Source: Rhodothermales bacterium (GTDB lineage Bacteria > Bacteroidota > Rhodothermia > Rhodothermales > Bin80). From it: DNA of 64,000 nucleotides. Shown piece by piece: positions 20,851 to 30,010 of the stretch (position 1 is its first letter; every line of letters begins with the position of its first letter). The stretch is from NCBI GenBank assembly GCA_022821385.1, contig JAJEDR010000062.1, positions 1 to 64,000 on the forward strand. Reading direction: 5' to 3'. The notes below the pieces were generated by a model, which worked only from the letters and a program-made list of their open reading frames with translations, did no database searches and was not told the DNA's origin. The translations under genes were made by a program, and so were the position numbers.

Positions 20851-20977
20851 GCACTGAGAAAAGAAAACCGTCCATTCATTGCACTGGCTGCAATGCTGTG
20901 CATCTTCACTGAACCGAAGAGCTAAAGGGCAAGAGTTGCAGCTTCATTTCAACGACTTTTGATGCTCCAATTCCAGA

Positions 20978-22969
20978 TTAGCGTACGATTAACGGTCGTG
21001 TCACCTGCCTGTTATCGGTGATGAGCCGCAGATGATACATTCCTCCCGAAAGCTGCCCGGTGGCCAGCTGTAGGCTGTGGGAACCGGCCGCCTGGGCCGC
21101 ATTCAGCACGCTGATTACCTCACGCCCAAGAAGATCATGGACTGACAGCTGGACTTGGCTCGTCTTTGAAAGCGTGTATTCAATCGTGGTGGATGCTCCC
21201 GTGGGATTCGGGTAATGCGTAAAGGTTGCCGGGATCTTTAAACTCAAGGGGGATACCGTCTCCAACGCTGTGGCCGTGGCATTCCATAACCTGAGTGCTA
21301 TTCTGCCGGCCGATGCAATGAAGTGTTCGTTCCCGGAAATGGCTATGGAATAAACAGGGTATCCATGGTTCAGCCGGTCAACCTCCCGTCCTGTGGCTAA
21401 ATCCCACAGACGAATCATATTGTCATCTGATCCCGAAGCCAACAGTGCGCCATCCGATGAAAATACTACGGAATTAACGTCACGTATATGTCTATCAAAG
21501 CGCTGCATCTCCTTCCCCGTGGCTACATCCCACAGACGGATTGTGTGGTCATCTGACCCCGAAGCCAGCTGCGTGCCGTCTGGTGAAAATACCACGGAAT
21601 TAACACCCTGGATATGCCTAATAAAGCGTAGCAGCTCCTGCCCTGTGGCTACATCCCACAGACGAATCGTACTGTCCTCTGACCCCGAAGCCAGTTGCGT
21701 GCCGTCTGGTGAAAATACCACGGAATTGACCCAACTTGTATGCCCCTCAATGCGCCGTATTTCCTGTCCCACGGCCACATCCCACAGACGGATGGTAAGG
21801 TCATCCGACCCCGAAGCCAGTTGCGTGCCATCCGGCGAAAATACCACGGAATTAACCAGATTTCTATGACCTTCAAAGCGTCGGACTTCCTGTCCAATGG
21901 CCAGATCCCACAGACGGAGACTCCAGTCATGTGACCCCAAAGCCAGTTGTGTGTTGTCTGGCGAAAATACTACGGAAGGAATATTTCTTGTAGGCCCTTC
22001 AAAGCGTCGGACTTCCTGTCCAGTGGCCACATCCCACAGACGGATGGTATCGTCCAATGACCCCGAAGCCAGCTGCGTGCCGTCCAGTGAAAATGCCACG
22101 GAATTAACCCGACGTGTATGCCCTTCAAAGCGTCGCACTTCTTGTCCCGTGGCCACATCCCATAGACGGATCGTTAGGTCCGCTGACCCAGAGATTAGCT
22201 GCGTGCCATCCGGTGAAAACATTACGGACAAAACCCAACTTGTATGCCCTTCACAGCGCCGCACTTCCTGCCCAGTGGCTACATCCCACAGTCGAATCGT
22301 ATTGTCCCGTGATCCCGAAGCCAATTGCATGCCATCCGGTGAAAATACTACGGAACGAACCCAGCCTGTATGCCCATTAAAGCGTTGCACCTCTTGACTC
22401 GTGACAACATCCCACAGACGGATCGTATTGTCATCTGATCCCGAAGCCAACTGCGTGCCGTCCGGTGAAAATACCACGGAAGTAACATAATCTGAATGCC
22501 CTTCAAAGCGCCGCAGCTCCTGTCCCGTCGCCACATCCCACAGACGGATTAACCTGTCCCGTGCCCCAGAAGCCAGTTTGGTGCCATCCGGTGAAAATAC
22601 CAGTGAAGCAATCTTGGATCTGTACCTCCTCTGAAAGCGCTGCAGTTCCTGCCCGGTAGCTATATCCCACAGAAGAATCGAACCGATCTCTGATTCAGAA
22701 GCCAGCTGCGTACCGTCTGGTGAAAATGCAACGAAATTACCACCGAGTCGATGTCCTTCAAAGCGCTGTACTTGCTGCACCGCGGCTACATCCCATAGAC
22801 GAATCGTTTTATCCCCTGATCCAGAAGCCAGCTGCGTGCCGTCTGGTGAAAATACCACGGAAGTAACAGACGAAGTGGGTCCTGCGTCTACAACTGTCCA
22901 ACCTTTCTGTCCTGCGGCGGACGCAGACAGCGCAAACGTCAACACAACGATCCCGTATTTCATACTCAT
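20978..22969 (-). CDS. Secreted WD40 beta-propeller protein with C-terminal T9SS-like sorting domain (copy A)
   Basis: Signal peptide MSMKYGIVVLTFALSASAAGQ; about 13 SVVFSPDGTQLASGSDDxTIRLWDVATGQE repeats; FTHYPNPTGASTTIEYTLSKTSQVQLSVHDLLGREV tail. Confidence 0.92.
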   Translation of the reverse strand: MSMKYGIVVLTFALSASAAGQKGWTVVDAGPTSSVTSVVFSPDGTQLASGSGDKTIRLWDVAAVQQVQRFEGHRLGGNFVAFSPDGTQLASESEIGSILLWDIATGQELQRFQRRYRSKIASLVFSPDGTKLASGARDRLIRLWDVATGQELRRFEGHSDYVTSVVFSPDGTQLASGSDDNTIRLWDVVTSQEVQRFNGHTGWVRSVVFSPDGMQLASGSRDNTIRLWDVATGQEVRRCEGHTSWVLSVMFSPDGTQLISGSADLTIRLWDVATGQEVRRFEGHTRRVNSVAFSLDGTQLASGSLDDTIRLWDVATGQEVRRFEGPTRNIPSVVFSPDNTQLALGSHDWSLRLWDLAIGQEVRRFEGHRNLVNSVVFSPDGTQLASGSDDLTIRLWDVAVGQEIRRIEGHTSWVNSVVFSPDGTQLASGSEDSTIRLWDVATGQELLRFIRHIQGVNSVVFSPDGTQLASGSDDHTIRLWDVATGKEMQRFDRHIRDVNSVVFSSDGALLASGSDDNMIRLWDLATGREVDRLNHGYPVYSIAISGNEHFIASAGRIALRLWNATATALETVSPLSLKIPATFTHYPNPTGASTTIEYTLSKTSQVQLSVHDLLGREVISVLNAAQAAGSHSLQLATGQLSGGMYHLRLITDNRQVTRPLIVR

Positions 22970-23290
22970 GATTCGCTGCCCTCTCTGGACGCATCAGATC
23001 TCTTATCTGAACTTCTCCCCCTGTCACCTTCTCCAATATACGAGGTATCCCAGCAGTTTGGCGTCCAAATCAACGAAAATGACATTTATAATTCCCCTAT
23101 TCGGGGAATTCACTGCGAAAAAGATGGAGATTGAAGCCTCAAAAAACGCTTTAATCCTCAGAAACTTACGGCTGGGAGGAAAAATGGGAAGTTCAGACAA
23201 GAGGTAGCAGTCCACTCGTGGGTCCGTCGTACAGTCAGTGCTTTCTAATGGGAATCATATTCGTAACCAAGACTACTTGTTACCTGGTTC

Positions 23291-23356
23291 CTAATTGGCT
23301 AGATCCTTAACGGCCGCTATGCCTATACGGTTAGAGCTGCTCTGGTGAATGAGTAG
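23291..23356 (-). pseudogene. 3' fragment of the downstream lyase gene (duplication remnant)
   Basis: Minus-strand reading LLIHQSSSNRIGIAAVKDLAN-stop matches the true gene end LLIHQSSSNRIGLVTIKDLAN-stop (gene 26486-27733). Confidence 0.85.
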
Positions 23357-23377
23357 TTCGGGACTACGATCCTCAGG

Positions 23378-23503
23378 CTTGATGTTTGGGAGCATGTGAA
23401 CTGCCTCAATTACCGGAATCGACGCCCGGAATATGTTCCCCCGCTTTGGCATTTAGTCAATTGGAATCATGTTGCTGTGAATCACGCTGCTGCAACGGGC
23501 TGA
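23378..23503 (+). pseudogene. 3' fragment of superoxide dismutase (duplication remnant)
   Basis: Reads [41 protein letters not shown]-stop versus [41 protein letters not shown]-stop in the intact gene. Confidence 0.9.
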
Positions 23504-23639
23504 TTTTCCGGGCGGAGTAATTGCTCGCTGATAGGCCCGGGAGCTATATCAGATTTTGTAGGAGGTGTTTGATCCTACCCGCTCGGTTTTTTATTTGTGC
23601 ATGAGGAATGGAATGGTCTTCTGCAGTTACTGCTTACGG

Positions 23640-23880
23640 GGGATAGACTGGGAACTTCGGGGATTTACTCTCCTTTTCTACTGCGTGAGACTCACGATTT
23701 GCAATTCACACTCGGGCAGGTTTCGATAGCTGAAATCTAGTTTGATCTCAATTATCGGGATGATATTCCGGCGGTGTTGGTGTGCTGCAGGCACTGTGGC
23801 ATGACGAGAACGTTCGGCTGAGGATCTTCGAGATTCTCAAGAAGCCCGGGCAGCCTGAGGTTCGTCCTCCTCAAGGAGAA
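23640..23880 (+). pseudogene. Degenerate IS transposase N-terminal remnant, possibly ISNCY-like (copy B)
   Basis: Parallel to copy A: IYSPFLLRETHDLQFTLGQ..., then LQALWHDENVRLRIFEILKKPGQPEVRPP after a frameshift. Confidence 0.4.
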
Positions 23881-24003
23881 AAGATAAACGTCTGTTCATT
23901 GTATCGGCTGCAATGTTGTGAATCTTCACTGAACCGAAGAGCCCAACGGGCTCCAGATACCGTCTCATTTCATTCCGAGGACGTTTGATGCTCCAATTCC
24001 AGA

Positions 24004-26166
24004 TTAGTATACGATTAACGGTCGGGTCACCTGGCTGTCATCGGTGATGAGCCGCAGAAAATACACTCCTCCCGAAAGCCGCCCCGTGTCGAGCTGCAAG
24101 CTATGGGAACCGGCTGCTTGTGCCGCATCCAACACACTGACCACCTCGCGTCCAAGAAGATCATGGACTGACAGCTGGACTTGACTCGCCTTTGAAAGCG
24201 AGTATTCGATCGTGGTAAATGCTCCTGTAGGATTCGGGTAATGAGTAAAGGTTGCCGGGATCTCCGGACTCGAGGGGGTTACCGTTTCCAATGCTGTCGC
24301 CGTGGCATCCCACAACCTGAGCGCTGTTCTGCCGGCCGATGCGATGAAGCGTTCATTCCCGGAAATGGCTATGGAATAAACAGCGTAACCATGGTCCAGC
24401 CGGTCGATCTCCCGTCCAGTGGCTATATCCCACAGACGGATTGAATTGTCATTATAAGAACCCGATGTCATGAAAGCATCCGACGAACCAGAAGCCAGCT
24501 GGGCGCCGTCCGGTGAAAACACGACGGGCCCAACAGCACCTGTGTGCCCTTCAAAGCGCTGCACCTCCTGTCCCGTGGCTACATTCCACAGACGAATCGT
24601 TTTGTCCCCTGACCCAGAAGCCAACTGGGTGCCGTCCGGCGAAAATACTACGGAACTAACCCAAACTCTATGCCCTTCAAAGCGTCGCACCTCTTGCCCC
24701 GTGGCTACATCCCACAGGCGAATCGTTTTGTCCAATGCCCCAGAAGCCAACTGCGTACCGTCTGGAGAAAATACCACGGACTCAATAGAATTTGCATGCC
24801 CTTCAAAGCGCTGCACCTCCTGTCCCAAGGCTACATCCCACAGACCGACCGTACTACGGTCTCCAAACCCAACAACAGCCAACTGTGTGCCATCTGGTGA
24901 AAACACCACGGACGTTACACGTGTACGTCCTTCAAAGCGTTGCGCCTCTTGTCCCGTGGCTACATCCCACAGACGGATCGTTCTGTCATTTGACCCAGAA
25001 GCCAGCTGCGTACCGTCTGGCGAAAATGTTACCGAATTAACCCACCCTGTGTGCCCTTCAAAGCGTCGCACTTCCTGCCCTGTGGCCACATCCCACAGAC
25101 GGATCGTATTGTCATATGACCCAGAAGCCAACTGCATGTCATCTGGAGAAAAAACTACGGAATTAATCAAAGCTGTGTGGCTCCTGATGCGCCCCACTTC
25201 CTGTCCCGTGGCCACATCCCATATACGGAGACTCCTGTCATCTGACCCAGAAGCCAGCTGCGTTCCGTCTGGTGAATACACTACGGAACGCACATCACCT
25301 GTATGCCCGTCAATGCGCAACAGTTCCTGTCTCGTGGCCACATCCCACAGACGGATGGTATTATCATCTGCCCCAGAAGCCAATTGCGTACCGTCCGGTG
25401 AAAATGCCACGGAATTAACAAACTCTGTATGCCCTTCAAAGCGTTGCACCTCCTGCCCCGTGGCCACATCCCACAGACGGATCGTGTTATCCCGTGATCC
25501 AGAAGCCAACTGGGTGCTGTCCGGCGAAAATACTACCGAGTTGACCCAACCTGTATGTCCTTCTAAGCGTTGTACCTCCTGGCTCGTGGCCACATCCCGC
25601 AGGCGGAGCGTACTGTCCGCCGACCCGGAAGCCAGCTGCGTACCGTCCGGTGAAAATACTACGGAAGTAACCCAACGTGTATGCCCCTCAAACCGTCGCA
25701 CCTCCCGTTCTGTGGCTATATGCCACAGACGAATCGTATTGTCTGCTGATCTGGAAGCCGACGACCCGGAAGCCAGCAGGGTGCCATCTGGAGAAAACGC
25801 CACGGAATAAACATCATCTGTATGTCCTTCAAAGGTCCATACCTCCAGCCCCGCGGCTACATCCCACAGACGGAGAGTCCAGTCCCATGACCCAGATGCC
25901 AGCTGCGTGCCGTCTGGTGAAAATACTACGGAAGTAAGTCCACGTGTATGCCCATCAAAGCGTTGTGTCTGCTGCCCTGTGGCTACATCCCACAGACGAA
26001 TCGTTTTATCCCCTGACCCAGAAGCCAACTGCGTACCGTCCGGTGAAAATACCACGGAAGTAACAGACTGAGTGTGTCCTGCCTCTATGATTGTCCAAAT
26101 TGGCTGTCCAGCAGCGGACGCAGACAGCGCAAAAGTCAACACAACGATCCCGTATATAACCCTCAT
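24004..26166 (-). CDS. Secreted WD40 beta-propeller protein with C-terminal T9SS-like sorting domain (copy B)
   Basis: Paralog of 20978-22969 with same signal peptide and tail; about 14 WD40 blades. Confidence 0.92.
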   Translation of the reverse strand: MRVIYGIVVLTFALSASAAGQPIWTIIEAGHTQSVTSVVFSPDGTQLASGSGDKTIRLWDVATGQQTQRFDGHTRGLTSVVFSPDGTQLASGSWDWTLRLWDVAAGLEVWTFEGHTDDVYSVAFSPDGTLLASGSSASRSADNTIRLWHIATEREVRRFEGHTRWVTSVVFSPDGTQLASGSADSTLRLRDVATSQEVQRLEGHTGWVNSVVFSPDSTQLASGSRDNTIRLWDVATGQEVQRFEGHTEFVNSVAFSPDGTQLASGADDNTIRLWDVATRQELLRIDGHTGDVRSVVYSPDGTQLASGSDDRSLRIWDVATGQEVGRIRSHTALINSVVFSPDDMQLASGSYDNTIRLWDVATGQEVRRFEGHTGWVNSVTFSPDGTQLASGSNDRTIRLWDVATGQEAQRFEGRTRVTSVVFSPDGTQLAVVGFGDRSTVGLWDVALGQEVQRFEGHANSIESVVFSPDGTQLASGALDKTIRLWDVATGQEVRRFEGHRVWVSSVVFSPDGTQLASGSGDKTIRLWNVATGQEVQRFEGHTGAVGPVVFSPDGAQLASGSSDAFMTSGSYNDNSIRLWDIATGREIDRLDHGYAVYSIAISGNERFIASAGRTALRLWDATATALETVTPSSPEIPATFTHYPNPTGAFTTIEYSLSKASQVQLSVHDLLGREVVSVLDAAQAAGSHSLQLDTGRLSGGVYFLRLITDDSQVTRPLIVY

Positions 26167-26485
26167 GATTCATTGCCCGCTCTGGATACATCAAATTCCT
26201 TATTCGTAGTCCCCCTGTTCGGCTTCTCCAAGATACGATATTCCCCAACAGTTTGGGAGCCAAGCCAACTAGAATGACTTATATGTACTCGTTTTTGGGG
26301 AATCCACTGTGAATAAATGGGGATTGAAGCTTCAAAGAAACGCTTTAATCCTCAACAACAATCGACTGGGAGGATACTTGGAGAATTTCAGTCAAGAAAT
26401 CGCCGTCTTCTGGTAGATCTGTCCTACGGTGAGTGCATTCTAATAGGAATCACATCCGTGACCAACACCACCTATTACCTCAGTC

Positions 26486-27733
26486 CTAATTGGCCAGATC
26501 CTTAATAGTTACTAGGCCAATACGATTAGAACTGCTCTGGTGAATGAGTAGCTTGTTTTCGCGCGTAACCCATACATGTCGGATGATTCCCACACCACTG
26601 GGAATCGCCCAGCTCTGAAAAGATTCTGTTTCAGGATCGAAACGAACCAAAGCATCAGGGCGCATGGCAGATTCATTGTACCAGACTTTATCATTGATCA
26701 CAGCCAAGGAATACGGGTGGGAGCGTGGTCCACTTGGTGATTCCCATTCCTTGATTTCACCGGTTGCAGGATCGAGACGACCAATTCGCCCTTTGGAAGA
26801 ATTCACGAACCAGATAATTCCCTTTGAGTCAATACCCAGTCGACGGATGCGCGTATCGGGATCAGACACGGTATAGTACTGAACCTCCATTGATTCTGGG
26901 TCCATAGCTCCAAGTTTATTGGTGCCATTGTAGGCAATCCATACAGTTTCGTCCTGAGCCACGATGATGCCATAAGGGCGTGGCTCAGTCGGTACTTCCT
27001 TAAGCTCACCCGTAACCGGGTTCAGCCTTCCCAGCATTGCCGCTCGCTGGGAGGTGAAGTACAGGTTACCATTTGGATGGAAAACTGCCGTATGCGGATC
27101 CCTTGCTTCGGTCGGGTACTCAGTGATGTCTCCTGTTGCTGGGTCAAGTTTTCCAATTGTACCGTTACTGTTACCAGTGTACCAAATAAAGCCATCCTCA
27201 TCCGGGACAATGCTGTGAGGTCTTGCCTCAGGGGGCAGGGGATATTCTTTCATGGTGCCGGTTACAGGATCAAGTTGTCCCACCAGGCTTGCCCACATTC
27301 CAGTCCACCAAATGGATCCGTCCGGTGCTTCAACTGGATCCCGAGAGCGCTGTCCCAGCGTAGGTACAATCCATTCCTGAATATCTATTTCAACCGGTCC
27401 ATCAACCAGTGTTGGTTTCCGATCTTCGCGTGCAGGGAAATGTTCAGCCAGGTATTCGGCGATGCTGACTGCTTCTGATTCGGATAACTGAATCATTGAC
27501 TCCTGGACAGAACGCCACATTTCTACGCCATCAAACCCCGATCTAGTGATGGCACTTATCGTGTGGCAGGATGTGCATGCCTGTTCTACAAGTACTTTTG
27601 CATGTCCCTCGGGAAGGGGAGTACTCTGTCTATTCTGAGCCAATATTGATTGTGTGCTCATCAACACGAGCAGCAATAGATATAGCGTAAGGCGCAAGCA
27701 ATGCATTAGAGAGGTGCTCATCGTGGTCCTCAA
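26486..27733 (-). CDS. Virginiamycin B lyase-like (streptogramin lyase) beta-propeller with N-terminal cytochrome c-like CxxCH segment
   Basis: VEQACTSCHTISAITRSGFDG; repeated GxIGRLDPATGEIKEYP units typical of Vgb-like propellers. Confidence 0.82.
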   Translation of the reverse strand: MRTTMSTSLMHCLRLTLYLLLLVLMSTQSILAQNRQSTPLPEGHAKVLVEQACTSCHTISAITRSGFDGVEMWRSVQESMIQLSESEAVSIAEYLAEHFPAREDRKPTLVDGPVEIDIQEWIVPTLGQRSRDPVEAPDGSIWWTGMWASLVGQLDPVTGTMKEYPLPPEARPHSIVPDEDGFIWYTGNSNGTIGKLDPATGDITEYPTEARDPHTAVFHPNGNLYFTSQRAAMLGRLNPVTGELKEVPTEPRPYGIIVAQDETVWIAYNGTNKLGAMDPESMEVQYYTVSDPDTRIRRLGIDSKGIIWFVNSSKGRIGRLDPATGEIKEWESPSGPRSHPYSLAVINDKVWYNESAMRPDALVRFDPETESFQSWAIPSGVGIIRHVWVTRENKLLIHQSSSNRIGLVTIKDLAN

Positions 27734-27738
27734 AGGGA

Positions 27739-29997
27739 TTAGCGAATAAATGTGTAGGTGTACTTCATAAGTACTCTCCGACCATCCAGGAGCGGAAGTT
27801 CTGGATCATTACTCAGACGGTCAGTGTTGCGTCCTTCATTGTACACGATCCAGAGGTCATTTCCTTCACGGAAGTTGTAGCGAAAGCGAACATTTGCTGA
27901 GACCACATCAGATGCAGTATTGTACTGCAGGAAGGCATTAATACTGGCTTGCGTTGTAAAACCAATCTGCGTCCGAATTCGAGCGATGTGCACAAAAAAA
28001 GCCTGCCCTCTGTCCGCGAATCGGACACGATTAAATTGATAGGTTGCTCCCAGCTCCAGATGACGTGAGAGGTTCCATGTAGGCTCTGCCTGGATTTCGA
28101 TATTGGTACCATCGTAAAAGCTTCCGACCCTTGCAGCCCCATCCACACGTAAAAGACGTCCACTCTGTGCCATATACTCCCATCCAAGATCATAGAAATT
28201 GTATTTTCCGATAGGCACTTCTGTGTCTTCGGGGAATTCTACGGCTTCACGTAGATCTTCCGTACGTGCTCGAAACTCAAATGTATGATATGATCCCGAT
28301 TTCATCGAAAGGAACCAGCTGAACCAATAAGCGCCAGTTTCGACGCTGCGATCCGAGTCACGCCGGAATTGTGTAAACAAGAGACGTGGACGCATAGACA
28401 GAATCTTGGAAGCTTCGCTTGCAAACCAGCCATAGCTGAATGTGACGAACGGCTGGATGAAGCCGGTACGTGAAATAAAACCCATTCCGGGTTCAAAATT
28501 GGGGCCACCCCAGGTCGATGACAACGTATATGCAAGTCCGATCTCAGTACGCCGCTCAATTCGTGCACGCGCATAGCTGTTGTCTCGAAGCGTGATATCG
28601 GGAAGGGCTTCGTCAAACACTTGCGCCCACTTGAATTCAAGGAATTCCCGGCTGCCTACCTTTATCTGGCTATCAAGGCCGTACACAATATTCCAGTACC
28701 CATTTGATGCAATCCGCGTAGTGACCATGCTGCCCACGTATGAGTTGGGATTGAATACCTGTTTACGTAGACGATAGACGCCAAAATTCTCAGATGGATT
28801 CCCGTGTGCAGCGGCGGTTTGCATGTTAATGGCCCCAACATCCCAGCTGCCAACACGACCCACCAGACGTGCCCCTCCATATATGGGCACAGTTTCTCCC
28901 TCGTAAAGACCAATCTGACGCGTATTGAAGAGTCTGTCGAACCGTCCTGCGGTTCGGAAATCAAAGATTCCCGCACGCTCTTGAAAAAATCGGCGCTTTT
29001 CGGGGAAGAAAAGGGAAAAACGTGTGAGGTTGACCTGTTCGTCATCTGCCTCCGCCTGTGCAAAGTCGGTATTGACGGTTAAGTCTAGAGTCAGGTTGTT
29101 GGTGATATTGTACTTCACGTCTCCTCCTATATCTCCGGTCCAGCTTGATTTGTGTTCATACCTGGACTCGTCGTCCAGGAGATTCGCCTCCGTAGCGCCT
29201 CCACCTGATACATAGGGCGTGATATATATCGGGCGCCCTGCGCGCACGTCGCGCAATTGGATACGGCCGAGTTGGCTGGGCTTGGCGAAGGACATGTTCC
29301 AATTCGGAGGTATCGCAGGAAATACATGGGTTTCGTTTTTCCTTGCAATCTGGCGTGCCACCGAAAAGCCCATCTCAACCACGCCCTCTTCAGATTGGAA
29401 ACCCAGACTGGTAAAGGGGATCCGCATTTCAACCGACCATCCAATATCGGTCACCTGTGTAGCTACATCCCAAAAAGTATTCCAGCTTGAATTAATAACC
29501 GTTCCAAAGGGGCTTCCTACAATTCCCTCCATATCATTCGAAATGGCCATATCGACACGAATCCCATTCGGATTGGTAAAGAACCACAGTCCATTTTGAC
29601 GGTCATTGAATGTATCCAAAATGAGACTTACGGTATCATCCCCGCTATACAAATCCCGGTACATAGAGTTAGCTCGAATTCCGGCCGGGTTACTGTCGTA
29701 CAGATTTCCTCCCAGGTACAGATACTGATCGTCATAGGCGATACGAATATCTGTTCGCTCAGACGGCGCCCCCCGGAATACGGGTTCGTACATGACAAGA
29801 GGTAATGGGTCAACCTCTTCCCATGCCGGATCGTTTATAAATCCGTCTATTTCAATAGGTTCAATAAGCCTTGTAGGGATAAAGGGGACATCGGCCTCTA
29901 CAGATTGGGAATGGGACCTCGTTGATGTCAAGGGAATCACTACGCAGACCACAATTGCAGCGCGCAATAAGGCCCGCCATTTTATCGGCCGAGGCAT
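27739..29997 (-). CDS. DUF5916 / carbohydrate-binding family 9-like domain outer-membrane protein
   Basis: IEIDGFINDPAWEEVDPLPLVMYEPVFRGAPSERTDIRIAYDDQYLYLGGNLYDSNP and YNFREGNDLWIVYNEGRN. Confidence 0.82.
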   Translation of the reverse strand: MPRPIKWRALLRAAIVVCVVIPLTSTRSHSQSVEADVPFIPTRLIEPIEIDGFINDPAWEEVDPLPLVMYEPVFRGAPSERTDIRIAYDDQYLYLGGNLYDSNPAGIRANSMYRDLYSGDDTVSLILDTFNDRQNGLWFFTNPNGIRVDMAISNDMEGIVGSPFGTVINSSWNTFWDVATQVTDIGWSVEMRIPFTSLGFQSEEGVVEMGFSVARQIARKNETHVFPAIPPNWNMSFAKPSQLGRIQLRDVRAGRPIYITPYVSGGGATEANLLDDESRYEHKSSWTGDIGGDVKYNITNNLTLDLTVNTDFAQAEADDEQVNLTRFSLFFPEKRRFFQERAGIFDFRTAGRFDRLFNTRQIGLYEGETVPIYGGARLVGRVGSWDVGAINMQTAAAHGNPSENFGVYRLRKQVFNPNSYVGSMVTTRIASNGYWNIVYGLDSQIKVGSREFLEFKWAQVFDEALPDITLRDNSYARARIERRTEIGLAYTLSSTWGGPNFEPGMGFISRTGFIQPFVTFSYGWFASEASKILSMRPRLLFTQFRRDSDRSVETGAYWFSWFLSMKSGSYHTFEFRARTEDLREAVEFPEDTEVPIGKYNFYDLGWEYMAQSGRLLRVDGAARVGSFYDGTNIEIQAEPTWNLSRHLELGATYQFNRVRFADRGQAFFVHIARIRTQIGFTTQASINAFLQYNTASDVVSANVRFRYNFREGNDLWIVYNEGRNTDRLSNDPELPLLDGRRVLMKYTYTFIR

Positions 29998-30010
29998 GGC
30001 CTAAATCCTT

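Larger units (their letters stand above)
20345..26551. repeat. Tandem segmental duplication: unit A about 20345-23356, unit B about 23369-26551
   Basis: Same order in both units: sodA 3' end, IS remnant, WD40 gene, WD40 upstream region, lyase 3' end. Junction near 23357-23370 joins lyase-derived and sodA-derived sequence. Confidence 0.9.

Noticed and set aside
24470-25810. 446-aa plus-strand ORF opposite WD40 copy B (and the 158/166-aa ORFs opposite copy A)
   Set aside because: Repeat units are a multiple of 3 in length (~126 bp), so any antisense frame open in one unit stays open in all. The repeated SHRRIVLSSDPEASCVPSGENTTELT is the antisense of the WD40 repeat, not a gene.
21300-26100. 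Regular repeats that could look like a CRISPR or minisatellite array
   Set aside because: The repeats encode WD40 blades in one long ORF per copy; no short repeat/unique spacer pattern and no cas genes.
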